Positions 25,355-34,358 of a DNA stretch of 64,000 nucleotides are shown here, in pieces; positions within the stretch are counted from its first letter, which is position 1; every line of letters starts with the position of its first letter. A program made the translations under genes and the position numbers. Source of the stretch: Hydrocarboniphaga effusa AP103 (GTDB taxonomy: Bacteria; Pseudomonadota; Gammaproteobacteria; Nevskiales; Nevskiaceae); assembly GCF_000271305.1 (NCBI RefSeq), contig NZ_AKGD01000002.1, positions 62,001 through 126,000 of the forward strand, read 5' to 3'. A model generated the notes under the pieces. It worked only from the letters and a program-made list of their open reading frames with translations. It made no database searches and was not told the origin of the DNA.

Positions 25355-26029
25355 ATGACCGAAGCCCTCGCCAAGACCGTGCTGGCCTATCTGCTCGGCA
25401 ACCTCATGGGCGGCCAGATCGTCGGCCGCCTGCGCGGCGGCGTCGACCTGCGCCAGTTCGGCAGCGGCAACGTCGGTGCGACCAACGCGCTGCGCACGCA
25501 GGGCAAGGGGTTCGCGGTCGCGGTGCTGCTGATCGACGTGCTCAAGGGCGTGATCGCGGCGCTGCTGGTGCCGGCGCTGCCGTGGCCCGCCGCGCTCGGC
25601 GGAGGCGATGCACTGCCGCGCGAAACGCTCGGCTATCTGTGCGGCGTCGGCGTCGCGCTGGGCCATTGCTATCCGGTCACGCTCGGCCTGCGCGGCGGCA
25701 AGGGCGTGGCGACGCTGGCCGGTGTGTTCGGGGCGCTGATGCCGCTGGCGCTGCCGGGCATGCTGCTGGTCTTCGTGCTCGTGATCCTGTTCAGCGGCTA
25801 CGTCAGCGCGGCCACGCTCGGCGCCGCGGTGTTCGCGCTGCTGTGGGCGCTCGTCATCGACGGTCACGGCCCGCTGTCGGCGCCCGCGCTGTTCACGGTG
25901 GCGATGGCCGCGCTCGTCACCTTCAAGCATCGCGAGAACATCCGGCGCTTGCTGCGCGGTGACGAACATCGATTCGAAAAAGCCCGGCTGATCGGCCGCT
26001 GGCTCGAGCGCAAGAAAGAACACGGATGA
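25355..26029 (+). CDS. plsY: Acyl-phosphate:glycerol-3-phosphate acyltransferase PlsY
   Basis: A 224-residue inner-membrane enzyme that transfers an acyl group from acyl-phosphate to glycerol 3-phosphate, the first step of phospholipid synthesis. Its three signature motifs are present: GSGNVGATNALR, the GHCYPVTLGLRGGKGVAT loop, and FKHRENIRRLLRG near the end. Five hydrophobic segments are visible. It is followed ten bases later by birA. The GNLMGGQIVGRL start is slightly different from the usual GSIPFG, but the motif positions fit. Confidence 0.94.
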   Translation: MTEALAKTVLAYLLGNLMGGQIVGRLRGGVDLRQFGSGNVGATNALRTQGKGFAVAVLLIDVLKGVIAALLVPALPWPAALGGGDALPRETLGYLCGVGVALGHCYPVTLGLRGGKGVATLAGVFGALMPLALPGMLLVFVLVILFSGYVSAATLGAAVFALLWALVIDGHGPLSAPALFTVAMAALVTFKHRENIRRLLRGDEHRFEKARLIGRWLERKKEHG

Positions 26030-26039
26030 AGCAGCGGGC

Positions 26040-26990
26040 ATGAACGACCTCATCGATACGCTCGCCGACGGCGCCTGGCATTCGGGCGAAGACCTCGCGA
26101 ACGCCGAGGGCGTGACGCGCGCGGCGGTAGCCAAGCGCATCGAAAAGTTGCGCGATCTCGGGCTCGACGTCGAGGCGCGCCAGGGGCTCGGCTATCGGCT
26201 CGCGCAGCCGCTCGAACGCCTGCGTGAAGCCGAGCTCGCGGCGGCGGCGCCATCGGCCCGCGTGCGCGTGGTCGGCAGCACCGATTCGACCAACCAGCAA
26301 CTGCTCGTCGCCGATGCGGCCGACGATCCGCAAATCCTGTTCGCCGAATTCCAGACCGCCGGCCGTGGCCGGCGTGGGCGGGCCTGGCGCTCACCGTTCG
26401 GGGCCAACCTGTACCTGTCGCTGGCCTGGTCGTTTTCGAGCTGGCCGCCGCAGCTCACCGCGCTGCCGCTCGCGGTCGGCGTCGCCTGCGCCCGCGCGGT
26501 GCAGGCGCAGGGCTTGAGCGAGGTGCAGCTCAAATGGCCGAACGATCTGTACGCCGCCGGCCGCAAGCTCGGCGGCATCCTGATCGAGCATCGCGGCGAA
26601 GCCGGCGGGGCCTGTCGCGTGGTGATCGGCATCGGGCTCAACGTGGCGATGTCGGGCGCGCAGGCCGAAGGCATCGACCAGCCGTGGATCAGCCTCAACG
26701 AGGCGCTCGCCGCGGCGCAGCGTCCGCCGGCCTCGCGCAACGCACTCGCGGCCCGCTTGATCCGCGAGCTGCTTGCGATGCTGCAGCCGTTCGAGACGCG
26801 GGGCTTCGGCGCCGACCGTGCGGTCTGGGCGCAACTCGATCTGACGCGCGATCGCGCGGTCACGCTGAGCGGCGAGCCACCGGTTTCCGGCATCGCGCGC
26901 GGCGTCGATGAAAGCGGGGCGCTGATCGTCGAGGTCGATGGCCAGCGCCGGCTCGTGCATTCGGGCGACGTGAGCCTGAGGCTGGCCTGA
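26040..26990 (+). CDS. birA: Biotin-protein ligase and biotin operon repressor BirA
   Basis: A 316-residue bifunctional BirA. Residues 1-60 form a winged helix (WHSGEDLANAEGVTRAAVAKRIEKL). The ligase domain has QTAGRGRRGRAWRSPFGANLYLSLAW (biotinyl-AMP loop) and KWPNDLYAAGRKLGGILIE. A small C-terminal SH3-like domain (SGIARGVDESGALIVEVDGQ) follows. It attaches biotin to acetyl-CoA carboxylase. The stop TGA shares its last base with the coaX ATG start, so the two are translationally linked. The order birA-coaX-tRNA is shared with Pseudomonas. Confidence 0.95.
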   Translation: MNDLIDTLADGAWHSGEDLANAEGVTRAAVAKRIEKLRDLGLDVEARQGLGYRLAQPLERLREAELAAAAPSARVRVVGSTDSTNQQLLVADAADDPQILFAEFQTAGRGRRGRAWRSPFGANLYLSLAWSFSSWPPQLTALPLAVGVACARAVQAQGLSEVQLKWPNDLYAAGRKLGGILIEHRGEAGGACRVVIGIGLNVAMSGAQAEGIDQPWISLNEALAAAQRPPASRNALAARLIRELLAMLQPFETRGFGADRAVWAQLDLTRDRAVTLSGEPPVSGIARGVDESGALIVEVDGQRRLVHSGDVSLRLA

Positions 26991-27718
26991 TGCTGCTGCT
27001 CGACATCGGCAACAGCCGCATCAAGGCGGCGATCGCGCGCGGGGATGCGCTGGAGCCGATCGCGACCGTGAGCCATGCCGGCGACGCCGTCGCGGCCATC
27101 GCCACGCTGCCCGATCTCGACGCGCGCGCGCCGGTGTGGATTTCGCAGGTGCTCGGTCCGGCCGCCGAAGCGCGCCTGACCGAGGCCGTGCAGGCGCGCT
27201 GGTCGCGCGCTCCGCGCTACGCACGCTCGGTGGCCGAACTCGGCGGCCTGCGCAACGCCTATCGCGAGCCCGAGCGGCTCGGAGTCGATCGCTGGCTCGT
27301 CCTGTTCGCGGCTTGGTCCGAAGCGCCGAACCGCGCCGCCGTGATCGTCGACGCCGGTACCGCGCTGACCGCCGATGTCATCGATGCGAGTGGCCGGCAC
27401 CAGGGCGGCTTCATCGCCGCCGGGCTGCTGACCGCGCAGCGCGCCGTGCTCGGCGCCACGCGCTTTGCCACGCGCGACGAGCACGCGCGCTACGACGCCG
27501 GCCTGGGCCTGGACACCGAGGCCTGCGTGCGCCAGGGCGCGATGCTGGGCTGCCTCGGCGCGATCGATCGCGCCGCTGCCATCGCCGGAGCCGAGGCGCA
27601 GCGCTGGATCACCGGCGGAGACGCAGAAACGTTGTTGACCGGCCTCGGCGCCGGCTGGCGCCATCGCCCGCTGCTCGTGCTCGAAGGCCTGCGCGCGCTG
27701 GCCCGAATCAGCGGCTGA
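26990..27718 (+). CDS. coaX: Type III pantothenate kinase
   Basis: A 242-residue CoaX that phosphorylates pantothenate in the first step of coenzyme A synthesis. The ATP-binding ASKHA motif LLLDIGNSRIKAA is at the very start. DRWLVLFAA, the acidic VDAGTALTADVID and GGFIAAGLL follow. CoaX enzymes need a monovalent cation and are not feedback-inhibited by CoA. It overlaps birA by one base. The next gene is a tRNA 75 bases downstream. Confidence 0.94.
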   Translation: MLLLDIGNSRIKAAIARGDALEPIATVSHAGDAVAAIATLPDLDARAPVWISQVLGPAAEARLTEAVQARWSRAPRYARSVAELGGLRNAYREPERLGVDRWLVLFAAWSEAPNRAAVIVDAGTALTADVIDASGRHQGGFIAAGLLTAQRAVLGATRFATRDEHARYDAGLGLDTEACVRQGAMLGCLGAIDRAAAIAGAEAQRWITGGDAETLLTGLGAGWRHRPLLVLEGLRALARISG

Positions 27719-27793
27719 TCGCGCCCGGGCCGTCGCGGCTCGCAGACGACGCGGCCGAGCGTCTCGGTTAATATTCGCGCCCCACGTGTGCAA

Positions 27794-27869
27794 GCCGGCA
27801 TAGCTCAGTTGGTAGAGCGGCGCATTTGTAATGCGAAGGTCGCGGGTTCGATTCCTGCTGCCGGCACCA
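27794..27869 (+). tRNA. tRNA-Thr(UGU)
   Basis: A 76-nt cloverleaf: acceptor GCCGGCA/TGCCGGC, D arm GCTC-loop-GAGC, anticodon loop TTTGTAA (anticodon TGT, threonine), T loop TTCGATT and an encoded ACCA end. The first anticodon-stem pair is G/A, as also seen in E. coli tRNA-Thr. In Pseudomonas-like genomes this tRNA is followed by tRNA-Tyr, tRNA-Gly, tRNA-Thr and tuf. Here the following sequence is an integrase remnant instead. Confidence 0.96.
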
Positions 27870-28042
27870 GCAACCTTACCGAAGCTCGCCGACAACTGCC
27901 GATTTGCGCAATAAACACTAGCGCGACGCAGAGTCAGGGCCTCGAAGGCTGCCGGTAGATGCCGATACAGCCTGCAATATGAGTGAGTAACACCAGGAGT
28001 AACGGCCGCTTTGCCGGCCGCTCCCGCGGCAAGTTACCCGCC

Positions 28043-28260
28043 ATGCCGCTTACTCACGCGAAGCTGCAAAGCCTGAACCCGAAGCCCGCGGTTTATCGCG
28101 TGGCCGACTCCGCCTGTGCATTGAGCTTGCGCCGGCCGGCTCCCGGCAGGCGCGCGATGAGGCCCGGGGATGCTGCGTAAGGGCCTCGATCCGAGCAGCC
28201 ACCGGAAGCAAGCGCGCCTGGCGCTCGATACCGCGGCCGAATGCGTCGCGTCGTCGAAGC
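28043..28260 (+). pseudogene. Tyrosine integrase remnant (DUF4102 N-terminal region)
   Basis: From 28043 the frame reads MPLTHAKLQSLNPKPAVYRVADSA, close to the opening of P4-type phage integrases (MPLTDxxIxxLKPxxKPYKVAD). After about 28130 this similarity stops. In another frame from 28170 it resumes as MLRKGLDPSSHRKQARLALDTAAE, matching the LLAEGIDPSxxRK segment that normally lies some 45 residues farther on. So there is an internal deletion plus a frameshift, and no catalytic domain follows. Its place 174 bases after tRNA-Thr in the same orientation is where island integrases normally sit. The gene is dead. Confidence 0.8.
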
Positions 28261-28674
28261 GCGATCAACCATTGAGGTGCGCATCACTCAACTGCGCAGA
28301 GCGGACTCGGTATACATCCCGATGTTGGGTGGATTCGAAGCGATCGAGGATCGGCGCTTCGGCGCGTCGCGCATTCGATTCATGGCGTTTCCAGAACACT
28401 GGGCGATCAGTTGGGGGATAGTGGTTGGATCGGGCCATCGCCGATTCGGAATCGACTTCGGACGAGCGCCTGCGAGCCGTCAAAGGGATGCGGTGGTGCG
28501 ACTATTCTTAAAAACTCGCATCGCCGAAAACCGCCTTCGCGGGGTTTTCTTGTGCCCGCCTCCGTGCCGAGCGCATCGACCAGCTTTGCACTGCGGCTGC
28601 AATGCCGAACGCGCCTGGGCGCGCTCGTCTGTTTGGGGGATAACAGCTCACCGGACGTGTCGTACGTTGCGGTA
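28261..28674. other. Noncoding remainder of the eroded island
   Basis: About 410 bases with no supportable gene on either strand. A hairpin at 28527-28548 (AAAACCGC and GCGGGGTTTT around CTTC, with a two-G bulge) could be a bidirectional transcription stop. I found no second copy of the tRNA-Thr 3' end here, so the outer attachment site of the lost island is not visible. Confidence 0.5.
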
Positions 28675-29583
28675 ATGGGAAGGGCACATGTCTTGATCAC
28701 CGGTGGAGCCAGCGGCCTCGGACTAGGCTGCGCCACGCATTTTCGCCGGCTCGGATACGACCTCACCCTGGCCGATGTGGATGCCGCTGCTTCTGAACGC
28801 GCCTTGCTGATGCTCGCCGCCCTGCCGGGCCCAGGCTCCTTGCGGGTTCAGGCGGTGGATCTCTCCGATCCCGCGAGCATCGCGACGGCCGCAGAATCAT
28901 TGAAAGCCCGTGCGCAGCCGATCGATGTGCTCGTAAACAATGCGGGCATCTATCCGCCGGCGCTGCGGCGCGGGAATGCCGAAGGCCACGAGCTCAGTTT
29001 CGCGATCGCGCATCTGGGCCATTTCCGGCTCACGCATGCGCTGTGGCCACTGCTGGAATCCGCAGCGGCGGCGCGCGTGATCAGCATCTCGAGCCTGGTT
29101 CAGCGCCAGGCCCACATACAACTCGACGATCTCGACTGGCGGCATCGCTACGTTCCGATCTTGGCGTACCGGCAGACCAAGCTCGCCTGCCTGCTGTTCG
29201 CGCTCGAGCTGCATCGTCGTTTGCAGGCGGCCGGGCATCGCATCTCGAGCTATGCGGCGCATCCGGGTGTGTGTCGCACGCAGATCGGACGCAACCGCCC
29301 ACGTTCCGCACAGGACAACGCCTGGCAGCGCCTTGCCACGGCCGCGCTGGCCACGGGACTGAGCCATATGGGCCAGTCGCCCGAAGCTGGCGCACGGCCG
29401 GTGATCGCGGTGGCGACTACCAACGAATTCCCTGCAGGCAGCCTGGTGGGGCCGCGCTGGCTCAACGAAAGCTTCGGTCGGCCGGTGCGCATCGCGCTGG
29501 GCCGCGCCGCGCGCGATCCCACATCGGCGGCAGCGCTATGGACGCGCACCGAGGAACTCACGGGCTTGCGCTGGCCGCTTTGA
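28675..29583 (+). CDS. Short-chain dehydrogenase/reductase (retinol-dehydrogenase type)
   Basis: A 302-residue NAD(P)-dependent SDR. The cofactor motif TGGASGLGLG is at residues 9-18, VDLSD and LVNNAGIY follow, and the catalytic pair is YRQTKLA (Tyr-x-x-x-Lys) with Ser in ISSLVQ. The layout with a long C-terminal part fits the retinol-dehydrogenase/WWOX-like group acting on lipophilic alcohols or ketones. The start ATG at 28675 is preferred; an in-frame extension to 28411 runs through the hairpin. It is followed by a TonB receptor and an ene-reductase, suggesting a shared hydrophobic substrate. Confidence 0.88.
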   Translation: MGRAHVLITGGASGLGLGCATHFRRLGYDLTLADVDAAASERALLMLAALPGPGSLRVQAVDLSDPASIATAAESLKARAQPIDVLVNNAGIYPPALRRGNAEGHELSFAIAHLGHFRLTHALWPLLESAAAARVISISSLVQRQAHIQLDDLDWRHRYVPILAYRQTKLACLLFALELHRRLQAAGHRISSYAAHPGVCRTQIGRNRPRSAQDNAWQRLATAALATGLSHMGQSPEAGARPVIAVATTNEFPAGSLVGPRWLNESFGRPVRIALGRAARDPTSAAALWTRTEELTGLRWPL

Positions 29584-29652
29584 ATCAATCGCAGCCGGCC
29601 TCGACGCCGGAGCTGCGCGAATACATAAAAAGATGTAGCGGGGGAGAGCGTC

Positions 29653-32214
29653 ATGACGAAGCGGGTCTGCCTGTGGGCGCTTGGATCGCTGGTCGTGCAG
29701 GCCGGCACCGCCGCCGCGCAGCAGAGCGGTGCCGGGGAGCCGCTGGAGACCATCGCGGTCGCACCGCTTTCAGCTGCGGAGGCCCCGCCGCCACCGCCAC
29801 CGAGCACGCGTGCAGGCTTTGCGCAGCTCGAGGAAGTCATCGTCACGGCGCAGCGCACGGCCACCACGCTGCAGGACACGCCGATCTCGCTCGAGGCCTT
29901 CAACGAAGAGAAGCTGCAGATGCGCGGCATTGGCGGCGTGGAAGACCTCGGCACCAATGTTCCGAGCATGGTCATCGAGCCGCATCCGCTCTCGAACACC
30001 ACGCTGCGCATCACCATCCGCGGTGTCGGCATCACCGATTCGCAGGTGACGCAGGATCCGGCCGTGGGCATCTATCTCGACGGCGTCTACCTGGCGCGCT
30101 CGGTGGGCCTGGCGCTGGATCTCGCGGACATCCAGCGCATGGAAGTACTGCGCGGCCCGCAGGGTGTGCTGTACGGGCGCAATTCCACCGGCGGTGCGGT
30201 CAACATCGTGACCAAGCGGCCCGATCCGACCATGTTCACGATGGATCACCGGGTGACCATCGGTCAACGCGATCTGTTCGTCGGCAAGAGCTCGTTCAAC
30301 GTGCCGGTCACCGACGACTTCGCGGTCAAGTTGGCGGTGCTCGGCAGGCAATCCGGCGGCTTCGTCGAGAACACCGGCGAAGGCGAGGACTTCGGTGATC
30401 GCGAGGCGCTCGGGCTGCGCTTCGACATGCGCTGGCTCGCAAACGACGATCTGACCGTCGATTACGGTTACGACTACACCGATCTGAAGTATGTGAACTA
30501 CATGTTCCAGGGCGTGTTGCTGCCGGAGACGCAGCACGGGCTCGCCGAGTTCTTCAAGCCTTATGCGGTGGCCAACTCGGTGTATTCCGATCGCCGGCTC
30601 GACAAGCTCGCCTCGGGCGCGCCGATGGAGAAATCCGGCGCCAAGGTGAGCGGCCACACGCTCACGCTCACCCAGCAGCTCGATGCCTTCGAGCTCAAGT
30701 ACATCGGTGCCTATCGCAAGCTCGAGGACTCGCAGTATCCCGATCTGAGCGGTGGTGGCGGCGACACCGGCTACCGCGTCGACCTGAACATCTACGACAG
30801 CGCGGCGGCGCGGCTCGCCAACGGTGGTGAACCCACGCCGCTGGTGATTCCGGTGTCCTACCAGCACCAGTGGTCGCACGAGCTGCAGATCAGCGGCGTC
30901 GCCTGGGACGAGCGCGTCAGTTACATCGCCGGCCTGTACTACTTCACCGAAAGCGGCGGTGAGGATGGCGGTCCGCTGCATCACATCCAAAGCGCGACGG
31001 TCGATCCGCAGCAGACCGATGTGCTGCTCGCTCTGCTGCCCGCGGGCTTGCGCGGTTTGCTGCAGGACAACGCGCTGCCGCGGCTGTCCGCCTACTGGGA
31101 TTACAACTACGGCATCCGCAACAAGGCCTATGCGGCCTTCGGCCAGTTCAGCTTCCGGCCCGATACCTTCGACCGCCGGCTGAGCCTCACGCTGGGTCTG
31201 CGCGCCTCGCGCGACGAGCGCTATGCGATCAAGGATTTCATCCAGCGGCAGTATCTCGAAGTGCGGCTGCGCGATCTGAGCCTGGCCGCGGTGCCGGTCC
31301 CGGCGGCCATCGTCGGCAGCCCGGACGATTTCGTCGGCGTGGAAGCCCGCAGCGACTACGACGACATTTCACCGTCGGCCACCGTGCAGTACGAGCTCAC
31401 CGACATGGCCAAGGCCTATCTGTCGTATTCCACCGCTTACAAGAGCGGCGGCTTCAACCTGCGCGATCCGCAGATCTCGGCCGCCTCGGGTCCGGCCTCC
31501 GATGGCACCAACTACGGCTTCGGTTTCGTCGAAGGCTACAAGCCCGAGCGCGTGAGTTCCTGGGAACTCGGGCTCAAGAGCGAGTGGCTCAATCGCGCGC
31601 TGCGCTTGAACGGCGCGGCGTTCTACAGCGACTACACCGACATGCAGACCAACTTCATGATCGCGGGCACCATCTCGGACACCAAGTCGCGCAACGCGGG
31701 CAAGGCCCGCATGCTCGGCCTCGAACTCGAAGGTGCGCTCATTCCGGCCGAAAACCTCATGCTCGGTTTCCAGTACGCCTATCTGGATGCGCGCGTGCTG
31801 GAAGTCATCGACGTCAATGGCGACAACGTCGCCAACCTGTATCCGTTCATCGCCGCGCCGCGGCATTCGGGCGTGCTGTTCGGCGACTGGACCATCGCGC
31901 GTCCGCGGTGGGGCGAGCTGCGCGCATACGTCAACTGGAACTATCTGGGCGATCGCACGGGCTTCGTGATCACCGAGGAGCGCCGCGGCCTCACCGCGAT
32001 CGACGGCTATGGCCTGCTCAATGCGCGCATGATGGCGAACAACATCCGCATGGGCCGCGACGGCACGCTCGACATCGCGCTGTGGGGCAAGAACCTGCTC
32101 GACAAGGAATACGAACTCACGGCGGTCGACAATCTGCCGCATGCCGACCGCGCGGTGATCTGGGGCGAGCCGCGCCTGCTCGGCATCGATTTCATCTACC
32201 GTTTTGGCCGGTGA
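29653..32214 (+). CDS. TonB-dependent outer-membrane receptor
   Basis: An 853-residue receptor with signal peptide (residues 1-23, ending TAAAQ), a Pro-rich N-terminal segment, a TonB-box-like EEVIVTAQR, and a plug domain (TTLRITIRGVGITDSQVTQDPAVGIYLDGVYLARS, then VLRGPQGVLYGRNSTGGAVNIVTKRP). The 22-strand barrel ends in the usual aromatic C-terminus (DFIYRFGR). The ligand is not clear from sequence; the LDGVYLARS plug type is common in receptors of sphingomonads and Nevskiales used for organic compounds rather than siderophores. Neighbouring SDR and OYE genes support uptake of an organic substrate. No Fur box was seen upstream. Confidence 0.93.
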   Translation: MTKRVCLWALGSLVVQAGTAAAQQSGAGEPLETIAVAPLSAAEAPPPPPPSTRAGFAQLEEVIVTAQRTATTLQDTPISLEAFNEEKLQMRGIGGVEDLGTNVPSMVIEPHPLSNTTLRITIRGVGITDSQVTQDPAVGIYLDGVYLARSVGLALDLADIQRMEVLRGPQGVLYGRNSTGGAVNIVTKRPDPTMFTMDHRVTIGQRDLFVGKSSFNVPVTDDFAVKLAVLGRQSGGFVENTGEGEDFGDREALGLRFDMRWLANDDLTVDYGYDYTDLKYVNYMFQGVLLPETQHGLAEFFKPYAVANSVYSDRRLDKLASGAPMEKSGAKVSGHTLTLTQQLDAFELKYIGAYRKLEDSQYPDLSGGGGDTGYRVDLNIYDSAAARLANGGEPTPLVIPVSYQHQWSHELQISGVAWDERVSYIAGLYYFTESGGEDGGPLHHIQSATVDPQQTDVLLALLPAGLRGLLQDNALPRLSAYWDYNYGIRNKAYAAFGQFSFRPDTFDRRLSLTLGLRASRDERYAIKDFIQRQYLEVRLRDLSLAAVPVPAAIVGSPDDFVGVEARSDYDDISPSATVQYELTDMAKAYLSYSTAYKSGGFNLRDPQISAASGPASDGTNYGFGFVEGYKPERVSSWELGLKSEWLNRALRLNGAAFYSDYTDMQTNFMIAGTISDTKSRNAGKARMLGLELEGALIPAENLMLGFQYAYLDARVLEVIDVNGDNVANLYPFIAAPRHSGVLFGDWTIARPRWGELRAYVNWNYLGDRTGFVITEERRGLTAIDGYGLLNARMMANNIRMGRDGTLDIALWGKNLLDKEYELTAVDNLPHADRAVIWGEPRLLGIDFIYRFGR

Positions 32215-32284
32215 TGCCGATGCGCCGCACAGCGCTCGTCGGGCAGGCATCATCCGCGCCGCGAGGCACGCTTCCGGAGCTGCC

Positions 32285-33529
32285 ATGAGCAACGAACTCG
32301 AGCGCGCGTATGCGCCGTGGAAGCTGGGCCCGCTGACACTGCGCAACCGCTTCATCAAGAGCGCGACCAACGAGGGCAATGCGCCGGGCGGCACGCCGAC
32401 GCAGGCGCTCGTGAGGCATCACCGATCGATGGCGGCCGGCGGCGTGGGCATGACCACGGTCGCTTACTGCGCGGTCAGCGCCGACGGCCGCACGTTCGAA
32501 GACCAGGTGATGCTGGGGCCGGCGAGCCGGCCGCATCTGCGCGCGGTGACCGATGCGGTGCATGCCGAGGGTGCCGCGGCCTGCGCGCAGGTCACGCATG
32601 GAGGCGCGTTCAACTTTCTTTCAAAGCTGTCGACCTCGTCGCCCGTGAGCGCCTCGGGCGGGCTCAACCCGCCGGGCTTTCTGAGCGGACGCGTGTTCCG
32701 GCATGCGGCCAGCGCGAGCGAACTGCGCAGCCTGCGCGAGCAGTTCGTGCAGGGCGCCCGCGAGGCGCGCGCGGCCGGCTTCGATGCGGTCGAAATCCAT
32801 ATGGGCCATGGCTATCTGCTAAGCCAGTTCCTGTCGCCGGCCTACAACCGCCGCCGCGACGAATACGGCGGCTCGGCGCAGCGGCGCGCGCGCTTTCCGA
32901 GCGAGGTGCTCGCGGCGGTGCTCGACGCGGTCGGCGCGCACATGGGCGTGAGCTGCAAGATCAGCATCTTCGAAGGCATGCGCGGCGGCGCTACCGTGGA
33001 CGATGCCATCGTCACCGCGCAGACCATGGCCTCTGCGGGCGCCCATCTGATCGTCAACAGCGCGGGCATGAACGTGGAATCGCCCTGGCACATCTTCGGC
33101 AGCGCGATGCCCGAGGGCATCGGCGGGGAGAACGCATCGGCGATGATGCGCTTCGGCAACCGGATGCTGAAATGGCAGCAGCCGCCGATCGAATTCCAGC
33201 CGCTGTACCTGTTGCAAGCCGCGCGCCGCATCCGCGCGCAAGTGCGCGCGCCGCTGGCCTATCTGGGCGGCGTAACCTCGGTGGACGACATCCGCAGCGC
33301 GATCGCCGAAGGCTTCGACGCGATCGTGGTCGGGCGCGCGCTGATCCATCGCCCGGACCTGCTGCTGGCTTTCCGCAGCGGCGAACTCAGCCGCTCGGGC
33401 TGCGACCATTGCAATCGCTGCGTGGCGCTGATGTATTCCGCCGGCGGAACCCGCTGCGCGCTCACGAGCCGGGAAGACATTGCCGCCAACCGTACCCCGG
33501 CCGCGACGGCCGACCAGCCGGTCGGCTGA
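32285..33529 (+). CDS. NADH:flavin oxidoreductase, Old Yellow Enzyme family
   Basis: A 414-residue FMN enzyme with a TIM-barrel. Motifs: LRNRFIKSATNEG near residue 20, QVTHGGAFN, EIHMGHGYLLSQFLSPAYNRRRDEYGGS (the substrate and flavin-binding His pair), and VTSVDDIRSAIAEGFDAIVVGRALIHRPDLL for FMN phosphate. At the C-terminus CDHCNRC resembles the cysteine cluster of 2,4-dienoyl-CoA-reductase-type members, but only part of the 4Fe-4S motif is visible and the second half of those enzymes is absent. Likely an ene reductase for the same substrate as the adjacent SDR and receptor. Confidence 0.9.
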   Translation: MSNELERAYAPWKLGPLTLRNRFIKSATNEGNAPGGTPTQALVRHHRSMAAGGVGMTTVAYCAVSADGRTFEDQVMLGPASRPHLRAVTDAVHAEGAAACAQVTHGGAFNFLSKLSTSSPVSASGGLNPPGFLSGRVFRHAASASELRSLREQFVQGAREARAAGFDAVEIHMGHGYLLSQFLSPAYNRRRDEYGGSAQRRARFPSEVLAAVLDAVGAHMGVSCKISIFEGMRGGATVDDAIVTAQTMASAGAHLIVNSAGMNVESPWHIFGSAMPEGIGGENASAMMRFGNRMLKWQQPPIEFQPLYLLQAARRIRAQVRAPLAYLGGVTSVDDIRSAIAEGFDAIVVGRALIHRPDLLLAFRSGELSRSGCDHCNRCVALMYSAGGTRCALTSREDIAANRTPAATADQPVG

Positions 33530-33543
33530 GGCGCATCCACGAG

Positions 33544-34182
33544 GTGCCCGTGCGCAAGCCGCAGTCCAAGCCGAGCCCGGCGTCCCGCCGGCTGCGGCAT
33601 GCCGCAGCCGGCCTGTTGGGCGGCCTGCTGCTGTGCGCACAGCCCGGCGCGCAGGCCGATGCGGCTGGCAGGGTGCTGGCGCCGCTGGTCGTCGAGACGC
33701 GCGGAGAGTTGCTGCTCGACAGCAGCGGCAGGCCGCGCTACGAGCGCTGGTCGCTGGCGCCGCTGCGGGCCTTCGAACACATCGGCATGCTCATGGTGTT
33801 GCCCGCGCGCATCGCCACGCGCAGCCAGATCGCCCCGCTCGAAAGCGCGATCAAGGCCCGGCGCTACGACTACCGGCGCCTGGTCTCGACCAGCGTCATC
33901 AATCTGGCCGACGCCACCTGGGCGGTGGGCCTGATGATGGAGGGCGAGATCAGCAAGCAGAAGAAGGCCGAGCCCGACGTGCATCTGGTGATCGACGATG
34001 CCGGCGGCGTGCGTCGCGCGCTGGACCTGCGCGAGGCGGTCATCCACGTGCTGCTCTACGACTGCGAGGGCGAACTCGTCGACCGCCACGAGGGCGGCTT
34101 CACGCAGGCGCAGGCGCAGCGGTTCATCGAGCGCATCGATGAGGCCTTGCGGGGCCCGTCCTGCGGCGATTCCCGGTCCTAG
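33544..34182 (+). CDS. YtfJ-like periplasmic protein
   Basis: A protein of about 212 residues with a signal peptide (HAAAGLLGGLLLCAQPGAQA). The mature part aligns with E. coli YtfJ as I remember it: ETRGELLLDSSGRPRYERWSLAPLRA, ALESAIK-like spacing, the TSVINLADATW block matching TTIVNTDDAI, SKQKKAEPDVHLVIDDAGGVRRALDL, and a final DRHEGGFTQAQAQRFIERI. YtfJ has a thioredoxin fold without the redox cysteines; its job is unknown. The start is GTG at 33544 or 33550. It lies 14 bases after the ene-reductase gene. Confidence 0.78.
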   Translation: MPVRKPQSKPSPASRRLRHAAAGLLGGLLLCAQPGAQADAAGRVLAPLVVETRGELLLDSSGRPRYERWSLAPLRAFEHIGMLMVLPARIATRSQIAPLESAIKARRYDYRRLVSTSVINLADATWAVGLMMEGEISKQKKAEPDVHLVIDDAGGVRRALDLREAVIHVLLYDCEGELVDRHEGGFTQAQAQRFIERIDEALRGPSCGDSRS

Positions 34183-34358
34183 CCGGGTGCTCGCAAAGGC
34201 GCGCGGCGATTCTGGCCGATAGCTGGCGCCGGCCAGCCCTGCGCGCCGTGGCGTTACGACATTCCCGTTCAGCCGCATGACACCCGGCGCGACGCAGACT
34301 TTTGCGACCGCGTCTTGCGGGCCTTTTCATCAAGCCTTTTCTACAAAGGGGACTCGGA

